NCBI GenBank assembly: GCA_016703645.1
Contig: JADJBR010000009.1
Coordinates: forward strand, 301,935-365,934
DNA length: 64,000 nucleotides
DNA from: Zoogloea sp.
GTDB lineage: Bacteria > Pseudomonadota > Gammaproteobacteria > Burkholderiales > Rhodocyclaceae
Reading direction: 5' to 3'
Part shown: one piece after another, positions 33,607 to 43,874 of the stretch
Layout of the letters: each line of letters begins with the position of its first letter
Position numbering within the stretch: the stretch's first letter is position 1
The notes under the pieces: generated by a model
What the model saw: the letters and a program-made list of their open reading frames with translations, nothing else
Databases searched by the model: none
Told to the model about the DNA's origin: nothing
Translations under genes and position numbers: made by a program

Positions 33607-34233
33607 ATGCCGCGCCCTACCGTTCCCCATCGCAGCAACCTGCGCCGCGAGATCGCCGCCCTGGCGGCCCGCATGATCGCCGAGGACGGAATCAACGACT
33701 ACGGCTTCGCCAAGCGCAAAGCCGCCCGTCAGCTTGGGGCCATCAATGCCGACGAGCTGCCCAACAATGCCGAGATCGAAGCGGAGGTCCGCACCTACCT
33801 GGCGGTCTTTCAGGACGACGAACATCTGGAGCGTCAGCAGGCAATGCGCATGGCCGCCGCCGAGATCATGCGCGAACTGGACGCCTTCCGCCCCTATCTG
33901 ACCGGCGCCGTGCTGGAAGGCACCGCCGGACGCTATTCGGAAGTGGAAATCGACCTCTTCCCGGAAAGTGCCAAGGAAGTGGAGATCTTCTTCCTCAACC
34001 ACGACGTGGCCTATGAGCACCGGGAGCCCCGTCGCAATCAGCCGGATGGGCCCGAAGCGATCCTCGTCTTCGACTGGGATGACATCCCGGTCAAGCTGCG
34101 CATCTATTCACCCGACGTGGAACGCCTGCACCGCCGTGGCGCCCATGGATCACGTCAGATGGAACGGGCGCGCCTGTCCGTCGTCGAAGCCCTGATCAGC
34201 GAAACACCGGCGCCCGCCGAACTCCCGCCATGA
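33607..34233 (+). CDS. Conserved hypothetical protein
   Basis: A 208-residue soluble protein divergent from mpl. The N-terminal half is helical (LRREIAALAARMIAEDGINDYGFAKRKAARQLG) and the C-terminal half holds a GRYSEVEIDLFPESAKEVEIFFLNHDV segment with acidic and beta character. That stretch faintly recalls nucleotidyltransferase-fold strands. No catalytic motif is complete, so no function is assigned. It overlaps the tlpA-like start by 4 bp (ATGA), so the two are probably co-transcribed. Confidence 0.7.
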   Translation: MPRPTVPHRSNLRREIAALAARMIAEDGINDYGFAKRKAARQLGAINADELPNNAEIEAEVRTYLAVFQDDEHLERQQAMRMAAAEIMRELDAFRPYLTGAVLEGTAGRYSEVEIDLFPESAKEVEIFFLNHDVAYEHREPRRNQPDGPEAILVFDWDDIPVKLRIYSPDVERLHRRGAHGSRQMERARLSVVEALISETPAPAELPP

Positions 34234-34775
34234 AACGTGGATTCAACTTTCTTCTTGTCGTCATCGTCGCCTTTGCAGCGGGTGCGGCAGGTCTTTACAC
34301 CGCCCGCCAGAGCCCCTCGCAGCCGGCGCCAACGCCCGCCCTGAACGCGGCGGTGGCCAAACTGATGGCGCTGGACCTCCCCGACACCACGGGCAAATCG
34401 CAGCCCCTGGCCCAATGGCAGGGCAAGGTGCTGGTGGTGAATTTCTGGGCCACCTGGTGCCCCCCGTGCCGCAAGGAGATCCCGGCCTTCTCCGCAATGA
34501 GCCAGAAATATGCTGACAAAGGGGTGCAGTTTGTCGGTATCAGCATCGATACGCCGAAGAACGTGGTGGATTTCCAGGTTGCCCAAAAGGTGGCCTATCC
34601 ACTGGTGATTGCCTCACCGTCCGTGGTCAGCCTGACAGAAGAACTGGGCAACACCTCCCAAGGCCTGCCCTTCACCCTGATCCTCGACCGCAAGGGCGGC
34701 ATCAGTCTGGTCAAGCTGGGCACGCTTTCGGAGGAAGAGCTGGATCGCAAACTGGCGGATTTCAGCAAGAACTGA
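34230..34775 (+). CDS. TlpA-like thiol:disulfide oxidoreductase
   Basis: A 181-residue membrane-anchored thioredoxin-fold protein with an N-terminal helix (FLLVVIVAFAAGAAGLY) and the redox motif VNFWATWCPPCRKEIP, then GLPFTLILDRKG with the cis-proline. TlpA/ResA proteins reduce periplasmic apocytochromes or copper-site cysteines. Its exact partner is not indicated by the neighbours. Confidence 0.88.
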   Translation: MKRGFNFLLVVIVAFAAGAAGLYTARQSPSQPAPTPALNAAVAKLMALDLPDTTGKSQPLAQWQGKVLVVNFWATWCPPCRKEIPAFSAMSQKYADKGVQFVGISIDTPKNVVDFQVAQKVAYPLVIASPSVVSLTEELGNTSQGLPFTLILDRKGGISLVKLGTLSEEELDRKLADFSKN

Positions 34776-34835
34776 ACGTCCGTCGTCATCCCGCGCGGTG
34801 GACAAATTGCGTCAAACTACGGCAAACTTGCACCC

Positions 34836-35333
34836 ATGACGCGGAAAAATCGCACCCAGGACGCCACCGCCGAGGATCTTCCGCAGAACCGCATTCTCGT
34901 TCTGCATGGACCCAACCTCAATCTGCTCGGTCGCCGGGAGCCCGGCATCTACGGGCACACCACGCTCGCCGACATCCATGAGGCGATGGAGAGCCGCGCC
35001 CGGGCCGACGGGGTGCTGCTGGAGTCGTTCCAGAGCAATCACGAGGGTGAACTGATCGACCGGGTGCAGGCCGCCGCCACTGAAGGCGTCGACTTCATCG
35101 TGATCAATCCGGCCGCCTATACCCACACCAGCGTGGCCCTGCGTGACGCCCTGACTGGCGTCGATATTCCGTTCGTCGAAGTGCATCTCTCCAACATCCA
35201 CGCCCGCGAGCCCTTCCGCAAGCACTCCTATTTCTCCGACAAGGCTGTCGGGGTGATCTGCGGGCTGGGAGCCCAGGGTTATCAACTCGCCCTCGAGTTC
35301 GCCCTCTCCCGTCTCCGCGCCGAGCGCGGCTAA
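34836..35333 (+). CDS. aroQ: Type II 3-dehydroquinate dehydratase
   Basis: A 165-residue enzyme with [21 protein letters not shown] (catalytic tyrosine), [30 protein letters not shown] and the [19 protein letters not shown] active-site stretch. It catalyses 3-dehydroquinate to 3-dehydroshikimate in the shikimate pathway. The N-terminus is about 18 residues longer than usual. Linkage to accBC is standard in betaproteobacteria. Confidence 0.95.
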   Translation: MTRKNRTQDATAEDLPQNRILVLHGPNLNLLGRREPGIYGHTTLADIHEAMESRARADGVLLESFQSNHEGELIDRVQAAATEGVDFIVINPAAYTHTSVALRDALTGVDIPFVEVHLSNIHAREPFRKHSYFSDKAVGVICGLGAQGYQLALEFALSRLRAERG

Positions 35334-35391
35334 ACCAGATACAGGCAGGCCCGCCGTCCGGCGGGTAGCCGCATACATCAAGGGGAATACT

Positions 35392-35844
35392 ATGGATCTT
35401 CGCAAGCTCAAGAAATTGATCGACCTGGTCCAGGAATCCGGCATCTCCGAGCTGGAAGTCACCGAAGGCGAGGAAAAAGTCCGTATCGCCAAGCACATCG
35501 CCGGCCCCGCGCCGGTGAATTACGTGACCCACGCCCCGGCCGCCGCACCGGCCCCCGCCACAACGGTTGCGGCTGCGCCCGCCGCTGCCGCCGAGCCCAC
35601 CCTGCCGGAAGGGCACGTGGTCAAGTCGCCAATGGTCGGCACCTTCTACCGCTCCAGTGCGCCGGGTGGCAAGCCCCTGGCCGAAGTCGGCCAGAGCATC
35701 TCCGCCGGTGAGCCCCTGTGCATCATCGAAGCCATGAAACTGATGAACGAGATCGAGGCCGACGCCACTGGCGTCATCAAGGCCATTCTGGTCGAGAACG
35801 GCGAGCCCGTGGAGTATGGCGAACCTCTCTTCATCATCGGCTGA
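35392..35844 (+). CDS. accB: Biotin carboxyl carrier protein of acetyl-CoA carboxylase
   Basis: A 150-residue BCCP. An N-terminal helix region is followed by an Ala/Pro-rich linker (about residues 48-70) and the biotinyl domain with [15 protein letters not shown], where the lysine is biotinylated. It shuttles carboxyl groups from AccC to the transferase. accC follows 3 bp after. Confidence 0.95.
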   Translation: MDLRKLKKLIDLVQESGISELEVTEGEEKVRIAKHIAGPAPVNYVTHAPAAAPAPATTVAAAPAAAAEPTLPEGHVVKSPMVGTFYRSSAPGGKPLAEVGQSISAGEPLCIIEAMKLMNEIEADATGVIKAILVENGEPVEYGEPLFIIG

Positions 35845-35847
35845 GTC

Positions 35848-37214
<1,367 letters not shown>

Positions 37215-37215
<1 letters not shown>

Positions 37216-38117
37216 TGTGGATTTCGGTCATCCTGCAGGCTGACGCGCACCGCGCCGAAGCCCTTTCCGAAGCGCTGATGGAGCACGGCGCCCTGTCGGT
37301 GAGCATCGACGACGCCGACGCGGGCACCGAAGCCGAGAAACCCCAGTTCGGCGAGCCCGGCATGTCTCCGGCCAGCCTGTGGGACCACAGCCGCGTCATC
37401 GCCCTGTTCGACACCGATACCGACCTCGCCACGGCCCTGGCCACCGCCTCGGCCGCAGCGGGACTCGACGCCGTGCCCCCCTTCACCGTGGAAGAGGTGG
37501 CAGAACAAAACTGGGTGCAGCTCACCCAGAGCCAGTTCGACCCGATCCGCATTACCGACCGCCTGTGGATCGTGCCCTCGTGGCACGAGTCCCCCGACGC
37601 CAGCGCCATCAACCTTGTCCTTGATCCGGGCATGGCTTTCGGCACCGGCTCCCACCCTACGACCCGGCTGTGCCTCGAATGGCTGACCACCGAGATCCAG
37701 CCGGGGGTGAGCGTGCTCGACTATGGCTGCGGCTCCGGCATCCTGGCCATCGCCGCCGCCCGGCTGGGGGCGGGTGAGGTCACCGGCGTCGACATCGACG
37801 AGAAGGCAGTCGAGACCGCGGCCGACAACGCCGCCAACAACGACGTGAGCCTGCGTCTGCAGGTTTCCGCCAAACCCCTTGAGGGCACCTTCCAGCGAGT
37901 GGTCGCCAACATCCTGACCAATCCATTGAAGATGCTCGCCCCGCTGCTGGCGGCCCGCGTCGCCCCGGGCGGAAAGCTGGCTCTGTCGGGCGTCCTGGAA
38001 GCCCAGGCCGAGGATGTCATCGCGGCCTACGCCCCCTATATCACCCTGCGGGTCGGCGCCACCCACGAGGGCTGGGTTCGCCTCGAAGGCGACCGGCCGG
38101 AGCAGGCGGTGTCATGA
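37215..38117 (+). CDS. prmA: Ribosomal protein L11 methyltransferase
   Basis: A 300-residue SAM-dependent methyltransferase with PrmA landmarks: DPGMAFGTGSHPTTRLCLEWL, VLDYGCGSGILAIAAARLGAGEVTGVDID and VANILTNPLKMLAP. It trimethylates L11. accC-prmA coupling is common in betaproteobacteria. It overlaps the next gene by 4 bp (ATGA). Confidence 0.95.
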
Positions 38118-39616
38118 TCCTGGCGCGCTGCCCGGCGTGCTCGACCACCTTCCGGGTGCGCCCCGAGCAATTGCGCGCCCGTCAGGGGCGCGTGCGCTGC
38201 GGCCAGTGCAATCACGCCTTCAACGCCCTTGAGGCCCTGGTTGACGAGGGCATCACTGACCCCGCCGCTCCTGCCGCTGTCTCGCCAAGCGAACCCGCCC
38301 TCTTCGTTCTGGAAGAGAAGCCCCCCGCGGAAATCGCAGCGGATCAACACTTCGACCCTTACGACACGTGGCCCCCCACCGGGCTTGAAGCAGACGACGT
38401 GGAACCGGCTGCCGCCCCACCCGTGGTGCAGGAGGGGGAGATTGAACCCATCATCGAGTTCGGCGCCGTCGAGCCGGAATCCACCCCGCAGTCTTCGGCA
38501 GACGAAGACAGCGCCTCCGCCGACATTTTCAGTGTCGTGGCCGAGGACAACGCTGCGGATGAAAGCCCCTTGCTGCCCATCCTTGAAGATGGCCGTCAGG
38601 AACCAGGAGGGGAGATTCTCGCCGAGGAGTGGCCACCACGGGTGTCGCAAGAGCCCGCCGGGATTGACCTGACGGCAGACCTTCCCGAACCGGACATCTT
38701 CGCGGTGCCGGCGGCGCCCGAGAGCCCGGTTCAGGCCGACCCCGAGGCCATCTACACCGTGCCCGACACGGCTTTCAGCGGGGATGACGAAGCCTGGCCG
38801 CCTTCGGCGAGCGTGCCCATCTCCGATGATGCACCGTCCATCGGCCTGGACACACCCGCCCCCGCACCATCAGGCGACTCGGATGCCAGCCCGCCTGCCG
38901 ACGCGTCACCCATCGCCTTCGCTCTTCCCGAGGCGGAAATGGGCGACCCTCCGGTTGATTTCGATACCCTGATTCACACCCGCGATCCGGGGCAGGCGGT
39001 CGAGCCCCTGGCACGTGCCATCAGCGCAGTCGACCGTGCATCGGCCCCCGCACCGGAACCACAAGCCCCGGACGAGAACGACGAGCCCGACACAACCGAT
39101 GCGGCGGACGCGGCCGATGCAGCCGAAGCCCGCGGGGAGCCTTTCCGTCAGGCCCTGTGGGCCGCGGCGGCAACCTTGCTCACCCTGGCAGTACTGGCCC
39201 AGGGCGTGCTGGTCTTCCGCAACGAGATCGCCCTCTCCTCGCCCGAGATGCGCCCTGCCCTGGAAAGCCTGTGTGCCGGCCTGGGCTGCGAGCTGCCCCT
39301 GCCACGCCACGCCGCCGACATCGCCATCGAGAGCTCGGACATCCAGCCCGATGCCAGTCGTGAGGCCTACTTCACCCTCCATGCCACCCTGCGCAACCGT
39401 GCGGCGTTCCAGCAAGCCTGGCCCCATGTGGAGATCACCCTCACCGACGCCCGCGACAAGGCCCTGGTCCGGCGCGTCCTGGCCCCCGCCCAATGGCTCC
39501 CGGCGGATGCGCCAAAAGAGGCCTTCCCCACCAAGGGTGAGGTTGCCATCCGGGTCGCCTTCGAAGCGCCAGGTGTGGCGGCCGCCGGCTACCGGGTTTA
39601 CGCCTTTTACCCCTGA
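38114..39616 (+). CDS. Zinc-ribbon / DUF3426 membrane protein
   Basis: A 500-residue protein. Residues 1-40 form an MJ0042-type zinc ribbon (CPACSTTFRVRPEQLRARQGRVRCGQC). A long acidic, Pro/Ala-rich low-complexity region follows to about 340, then one membrane helix (LWAAAATLLTLAVLAQGVLVF) and a C-terminal DUF3426 domain. The architecture is standard for proteins next to prmA; function is unknown. The disordered region is unusually long. Confidence 0.85.
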   Translation: MILARCPACSTTFRVRPEQLRARQGRVRCGQCNHAFNALEALVDEGITDPAAPAAVSPSEPALFVLEEKPPAEIAADQHFDPYDTWPPTGLEADDVEPAAAPPVVQEGEIEPIIEFGAVEPESTPQSSADEDSASADIFSVVAEDNAADESPLLPILEDGRQEPGGEILAEEWPPRVSQEPAGIDLTADLPEPDIFAVPAAPESPVQADPEAIYTVPDTAFSGDDEAWPPSASVPISDDAPSIGLDTPAPAPSGDSDASPPADASPIAFALPEAEMGDPPVDFDTLIHTRDPGQAVEPLARAISAVDRASAPAPEPQAPDENDEPDTTDAADAADAAEARGEPFRQALWAAAATLLTLAVLAQGVLVFRNEIALSSPEMRPALESLCAGLGCELPLPRHAADIAIESSDIQPDASREAYFTLHATLRNRAAFQQAWPHVEITLTDARDKALVRRVLAPAQWLPADAPKEAFPTKGEVAIRVAFEAPGVAAAGYRVYAFYP

Positions 39617-39703
39617 CGCCACGCGGCCGGGCGGATGCCCGCAGCCACGCGCCCACGGGCCCACCCGATATCAACCAGACCCTCCACCTTCCAAAGTCCG
39701 CCC

Positions 39704-40639
39704 ATGTCCACGCTCATCTGCGGTTCCATTGCCTTCGACTCGATCATGGTTTTCCATGACCGCTTCCGCAATCACATCCTTCCCGAGCAGATCCACATCC
39801 TCAACGTCTCCTTCCTGGTACCGGAGATGCGCAGGGAATTCGGGGGCTGCGCCGGCAACATCGCCTACAACCTCAAGCTGCTGGGCGGCGACCCCCTGAT
39901 CATGGCCACCGTGGGCGATGACGCCGGCCCCTATCTGGAGCGCCTCGACCGCCTCGGTCTGGCCCGCACCCACGTCACCCAGGTGCCGGGCACCTTCACC
40001 GCCCAGTGCTTCATCACCACCGACCTGGACGACAACCAGATCACGGCCTTCCATCCGGGTGCCATGGTGCATTCCCACCGCAATGAAGTGGCCCATAGCC
40101 GCGGGGTCAGCCTGGGCATCGTCTCCCCCGACGGCCGTGAAGGCATGCTTGAGCACAGCCGGCAATTCGCCGAAGCCGGCATCCCCTTCATCTTCGACCC
40201 GGGCCAGGGGCTCCCCATGTTCAATGGGAACGAACTCCTGCAATGCCTGCAACTGGCAGACTACTGCGCGGTCAACGACTACGAGGCCCGCCTGTTGTGC
40301 GAGCGCACCGGACGCAGCATCGAATCCCTTGCCGGTGAAGTCAGTGCACTGATCGTCACCCTCGGTGGAAAAGGCTCGGAAATTCACACGGGCGGCCGGA
40401 AGCTGGACATACCCTGTGCCACACCGACGGCCCTTGAAGACCCTACCGGCTGCGGCGACGCCTACCGGGCGGGCCTGCTCTACGGCATCGACAAGGGAAT
40501 GGACTGGGACCAGACTGGCCGCCTCGCCTCCCTGATGGGCGCCATCAAGATCGCCAGCCGCGGCGGGCAGAATCATGCCCCCTCCCGCGAGGAGATCGGC
40601 GACGCCTTCCGGGCGGCATTCGGAACACAACTCTGGTGA
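39704..40639 (+). CDS. PfkB-family sugar/nucleoside kinase
   Basis: A 311-residue ribokinase-fold enzyme with a GGCAGNIAYNLKLLGG N-terminal substrate motif and the anion-hole/catalytic motif DPTGCGDAYRAGLL. The overall pattern resembles adenosine kinase-like PfkB proteins of proteobacteria. The substrate cannot be fixed from sequence. ATG 39704 was chosen where homology begins. Confidence 0.85.
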   Translation: MSTLICGSIAFDSIMVFHDRFRNHILPEQIHILNVSFLVPEMRREFGGCAGNIAYNLKLLGGDPLIMATVGDDAGPYLERLDRLGLARTHVTQVPGTFTAQCFITTDLDDNQITAFHPGAMVHSHRNEVAHSRGVSLGIVSPDGREGMLEHSRQFAEAGIPFIFDPGQGLPMFNGNELLQCLQLADYCAVNDYEARLLCERTGRSIESLAGEVSALIVTLGGKGSEIHTGGRKLDIPCATPTALEDPTGCGDAYRAGLLYGIDKGMDWDQTGRLASLMGAIKIASRGGQNHAPSREEIGDAFRAAFGTQLW

Positions 40640-40650
40640 AAGGAAACACA

Positions 40651-41106
40651 ATGCGACTTCTCAACATCGGCCTGTCCCTTCTGGCCGCGGTGACCATCAC
40701 CGGCTGCGCCTCGGGCCTGGGTGGTGGCGACTACGAACGTACCGAGGCCCGCCGCGTGATGAGCGTGCGCATGGGCGTCGTCGAAGGTGTCCGTCCGGTA
40801 AAGCTTGAAGGCACCAGTTCCCCCATCGGCACCGTCGCCGGTGCGGCTGTCGGCGGCATTGCCGGCAGCACCGTGGGCGGGGGCAAGGGCGCCAACATCG
40901 CGGCAGTGGTCGGTGCCGTGGTGGGTGGCCTGGCTGGCGCCGCCGCAGAAGAGGGAATGACCCGCAAACAGGGTATCGAGGTCACCCTCAAGATGGACAA
41001 TGGCGAACTGCTCGCCATTGTCCAGGAAGACGGCGGCGAGAACTTCGTGCCCGGCGAGCGGGTGCGCCTGCTGCAGGATGGCCGCAACACCCGCGTCACC
41101 CGCTGA
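40651..41106 (+). CDS. Glycine-zipper outer-membrane lipoprotein (SlyB/Pcp-like)
   Basis: A 151-residue lipoprotein: signal with lipobox TITGC, then a glycine-zipper membrane-spanning region (GTVAGAAVGGIAGSTVGGGKGANIAAVVGAVVGGLAGAAAEE) and a C-terminal beta segment (VTLKMDNGELLAIVQE, FVPGERVRLL). SlyB-type proteins stabilise the outer membrane. AAAGGAAACACA precedes the ATG at 40651. Confidence 0.88.
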   Translation: MRLLNIGLSLLAAVTITGCASGLGGGDYERTEARRVMSVRMGVVEGVRPVKLEGTSSPIGTVAGAAVGGIAGSTVGGGKGANIAAVVGAVVGGLAGAAAEEGMTRKQGIEVTLKMDNGELLAIVQEDGGENFVPGERVRLLQDGRNTRVTR

Positions 41107-41112
41107 GAAAAG

Positions 41113-41134
41113 GCGGGCCTCGTAACAGGCCCGT
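41113..41134 (+). terminator. Possible terminator after the lipoprotein gene
   Basis: GGGCCT-CGTAAC-AGGCCC forms a six-pair GC stem after the stop at 41106, but the following GTCATCACCCTTT is only weakly T-rich. Confidence 0.35.
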
Positions 41135-41201
41135 CATCACCCTTTCACGCCAGCGCAATGCAGCATTTTCACAATGGCGGAAACCCCATGAGGATTCCGC
41201 C

Positions 41202-41960
41202 ATGCTGCACAAGGAACAAGGTGTCACCCCCCGTCCCGGCCGCAATCTGCACGTCGGTCTGGCCACCTGCCCCACCGAGATCCTGGAAGCCCAGAAGCTG
41301 CGCTACCGGGTGTTCGGCGAAGAGATGGGCGCCCGTCTGCCCAGCCGCGTTCCGGGCGTCGACCGGGATCTCTACGATGCCTTCTGCGACCACCTGATCG
41401 TCCGTGACGAGAACGCCGGCCGCATCGTCGGCACCTACCGCATCCTGTCGCCGGCCTCGGCCCGGGAGGTGGGCAGCTACTATTCCGAGAACGAGTTCGA
41501 CCTGACCCGCCTGCGCCACCTGCGCGGCCGCATGGTTGAAATCGGCCGCTCCTGCATCGACGCAGACTACCGTTCCGGCGCGGTGATCACGCTGCTGTGG
41601 GCCGGTCTCGCCCGCTACATGCTGGAGAACAACTACGACTACCTGATCGGCTGCGCCTCAATCAGCATGGCCGACGGCGGGCATGCTGCGGCAAGCCTGT
41701 ATAATCGCCTGAAGGACGAGCACCTGTGTCCGCTTGAGTATCGCATGTTCCCGCGCACGCCCCTGCCCCTGCAGGCCCTGCGCCAGGATCTCGATGCCGA
41801 CACACCGCCGCTGATCAAGGGCTATCTGCGCGCTGGCGCCTGGATCTGCGGCGAGCCCGCGTGGGATCCAGATTTCAACACGGCCGACCTGCCCATCCTG
41901 CTTCTGGTATCCCGGCTTGATGCACGCTACGCCAAGCATTTCATGGGAAACAAGGACTGA
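41202..41960 (+). CDS. olsB: GNAT-type N-acyltransferase (OlsB-like)
   Basis: A 252-residue acyltransferase of the OlsB/hemolysin-like GNAT family: AQKLRYRVFGEEMGA, YDAFCDHLIVRD, GRIVGTYRIL and MVEIGRSCIDADYRSGAVITLLWAGLARYM. OlsB adds a 3-hydroxyacyl group to ornithine, giving lyso-ornithine lipid. The next gene is an O-acyltransferase that would complete the lipid (OlsA), which supports the call. Some homologues act on other amino acids. Confidence 0.8.
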   Translation: MLHKEQGVTPRPGRNLHVGLATCPTEILEAQKLRYRVFGEEMGARLPSRVPGVDRDLYDAFCDHLIVRDENAGRIVGTYRILSPASAREVGSYYSENEFDLTRLRHLRGRMVEIGRSCIDADYRSGAVITLLWAGLARYMLENNYDYLIGCASISMADGGHAAASLYNRLKDEHLCPLEYRMFPRTPLPLQALRQDLDADTPPLIKGYLRAGAWICGEPAWDPDFNTADLPILLLVSRLDARYAKHFMGNKD

Positions 41961-42700
41961 AACCCACCCACCGACTCGAGCGCTTCACCCGCTACAGCCT
42001 GCTGGCCGGCCATCTGCTTGCCGCTGTCGTACTCACGGTAGCGGCCGTCCCCTTCCTGTCGCCCGCGCAGCAGTTGGGTCTCAGACAACGTTGGTCGGCC
42101 CGTCTGCTGAAGATCCTCGGCATCCACCTCAGCGCCGATGCCCCCTTCATCGGGCCCGGCAGCCTGATCGTGGCCAACCACGTGTCGTGGCTCGACATCT
42201 TCGTGATCAACGCCGCCTTTCCGACCACCTTCGTATCGAAGGCCGAGGTCCGCGGATGGCCCCTGGCCGGCTGGCTGGCCGCGAAGCACGAAACCGTCTT
42301 CCTGCGTCGGGGCAGCCGGGGACATGCGCGCATCGTCAACGGAGAGATCACGGCCCTTCTCGCCCAGGGCCGTCATGTAACGATCTTTCCCGAGGGCACG
42401 ACCACCGACGGCAGCCATGTACTGGGCTTTCACGGGGCCTTGTTGCAGGCCGCCATTGAGGCCAGGGCGCCGCTGCAACCCATCGCCATTGCCTATCGTC
42501 TGCCCGACGGGAGCTACACCCGGGCGCCAGCCTACGATGGCGACCTGAGCCTGCTGGACAGCCTGCGCGCCATCGTGGCGGAACCCCGGATCCTTGCCCG
42601 CCTGCGGGTCGCCGACCCCCTGTCCGTCACCGACACGCCGGACAGAAAGGCCCTCTCCCATTTGGCGCGAGACGCCATCGTCGCAGGCATCGCCGACTGA
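41957..42700 (+). CDS. olsA: PlsC-family O-acyltransferase (OlsA-like), non-ATG start
   Basis: The 1-acyl-glycerol-3-phosphate acyltransferase fold shows NHVSWLDIFVIN (the HxxxxD motif), RRGSRGHARIV and the FPEGTTTDG motif. An N-terminal hydrophobic stretch (YSLLAGHLLAAVVLTVAAVPFLS) is encoded upstream of the first ordinary start (TTG 42074), in a frame opening with CTG 41957. That codon overlaps the olsB stop as CTGA, the position where homologues have ATGA. So initiation is probably at CTG 41957, or an A-to-C change or error removed the ATG. It would acylate lyso-ornithine lipid. Confidence 0.75.
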   Translation: MKPTHRLERFTRYSLLAGHLLAAVVLTVAAVPFLSPAQQLGLRQRWSARLLKILGIHLSADAPFIGPGSLIVANHVSWLDIFVINAAFPTTFVSKAEVRGWPLAGWLAAKHETVFLRRGSRGHARIVNGEITALLAQGRHVTIFPEGTTTDGSHVLGFHGALLQAAIEARAPLQPIAIAYRLPDGSYTRAPAYDGDLSLLDSLRAIVAEPRILARLRVADPLSVTDTPDRKALSHLARDAIVAGIAD

Positions 42701-42719
42701 CAGGCCGGCAACCTCACCC

Positions 42720-42845
42720 CGAAGCAAGTCAAGGAATCATCGCAAGGAGCTCGGTCAGGGCCTGAGAAGCCCGGCCATACGAGGAGTACGGCGAGCATCG
42801 CAGGATGCGAAATCGAGCCGCGCAGTAGATTTATGACAAGCCCGC
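42720..42845. repeat. Palindromic 3'-end repeat, copy B1 (diverged)
   Basis: A diverged copy of the element seen at 42846-42972 and 7776-7904. The right half is nearly identical (for example GAGTACGGCGAGCATCGCAG and CGAGCCGCGCAGTAGATTTA); the left half has drifted but keeps the GCAAGTCAAGGAATC arm. It follows the olsA-like stop by about 20 bp. Confidence 0.7.
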
Positions 42846-42972
42846 AAAGCTTGTGAAGAAATCGTCGCGAGCGGTTCGAGTTCGCTTCGAGAAGCGCAGC
42901 CGTACCTGGCGTACGGCGAGCATCGCAGGAGCGAAATCGAGCCGCGCAGTAGATTTATTCACAAGCCTTCAG
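42846..42972. repeat. Palindromic 3'-end repeat, copy B2
   Basis: Arms GCTTGTGAAGAAATC and, inverted, GCTTGTGAATAAATC enclose about 127 bp with the central hairpin GCCGTAC-CTGGC-GTACGGC. The right arm runs into the apaH stop codon, mirroring how copy A runs into the hemerythrin stop. It lies in tandem with B1, so the convergent olsA/apaH gap is almost wholly made of two copies. Confidence 0.8.
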
Positions 42973-43802
42973 GATGGCTTGAGCTTTCCGTGGGTCAACC
43001 CAGGGCAGGGCACCTGGAACACCACGCGGTCCTCCAGGCGGACGGCCGTCAGCTCCCGCCCCCACAGGCACCCGGAATCCAGGGCCAGCAGGCCGGGCTC
43101 GATCTTCAGCCCCAGGGCAGACCAATGCCCCACCACGAGGGTCGTGTCGGCACTCCGACGCCCCGGAACCTCGAACCAGGGCAGATAGCCCTTGGGTGCG
43201 CGAGCCACCTCACCCTTGACCTTGAAGTCCATGATGCCCTCCGGCGTACAGAAACGCATGCGCGTCATGGCATTGACGATCACCCGCATGCGCTCATAGT
43301 CGCGCAGATCATCGCGCCAGGCGGCCGGTTCGCTGCCCCACAGGTTATTCAGCAGATCCGCATGGTAGGGGCCGGCCAGCGCCCCCTCCACCTCCCGGGC
43401 CAGCGCACGGGCCTGGACGACAGTCCAGCCGGGCAGCAGGCCCGCATGAACCATGGCGAAACCGTTCTCCACGTGCATCAATGGCCGGGTGCGCAACCAG
43501 CCGAGGAGGGCCTCCCGGTCGGGGGCATCAAGCACGGCCTGAATCGTGTCGTCCTTGCCGCGGCTGCGCAGGCTGCCATAGGCCACCATCAGGAGATAGA
43601 GATCGTGGTTGCCCAGGACGGTCACCGCCGCTGGCCCCAGGTCACGGACATAGCGCAGGGTCCGCAGGGAATCCGGACCCCGGTTGACCAGATCTCCCAC
43701 CAACCACAGGCGGTCCCGGGCCGGGTCGAAGGCCACCCGCTTGAGAAGGGCCATGAGGGATGCAAAGCAACCCTGAATGTCGCCGATGGCGTAGGTGGAC
43801 AT
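42969..43802 (-). CDS. apaH: Symmetrical bis(5'-nucleosyl)-tetraphosphatase
   Basis: A 277-residue metallophosphatase with GDIQGCFASL, VGDLVNRGPDSL and LGNHDLYLL metal motifs, and FTVHAGLLPGWT-like (MVHAGLLPGW) downstream. It cleaves Ap4A to two ADP. Normal length. Its stop lies in repeat copy B2. Confidence 0.95.
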   Translation of the reverse strand: MSTYAIGDIQGCFASLMALLKRVAFDPARDRLWLVGDLVNRGPDSLRTLRYVRDLGPAAVTVLGNHDLYLLMVAYGSLRSRGKDDTIQAVLDAPDREALLGWLRTRPLMHVENGFAMVHAGLLPGWTVVQARALAREVEGALAGPYHADLLNNLWGSEPAAWRDDLRDYERMRVIVNAMTRMRFCTPEGIMDFKVKGEVARAPKGYLPWFEVPGRRSADTTLVVGHWSALGLKIEPGLLALDSGCLWGRELTAVRLEDRVVFQVPCPGLTHGKLKPS

Positions 43803-43874
43803 GATCAGTACCGTCCGGCCAGCCGGAGGGATTCACATGTCCTTGAGGCCATGTGGAGGGGATGGGATTTCATG

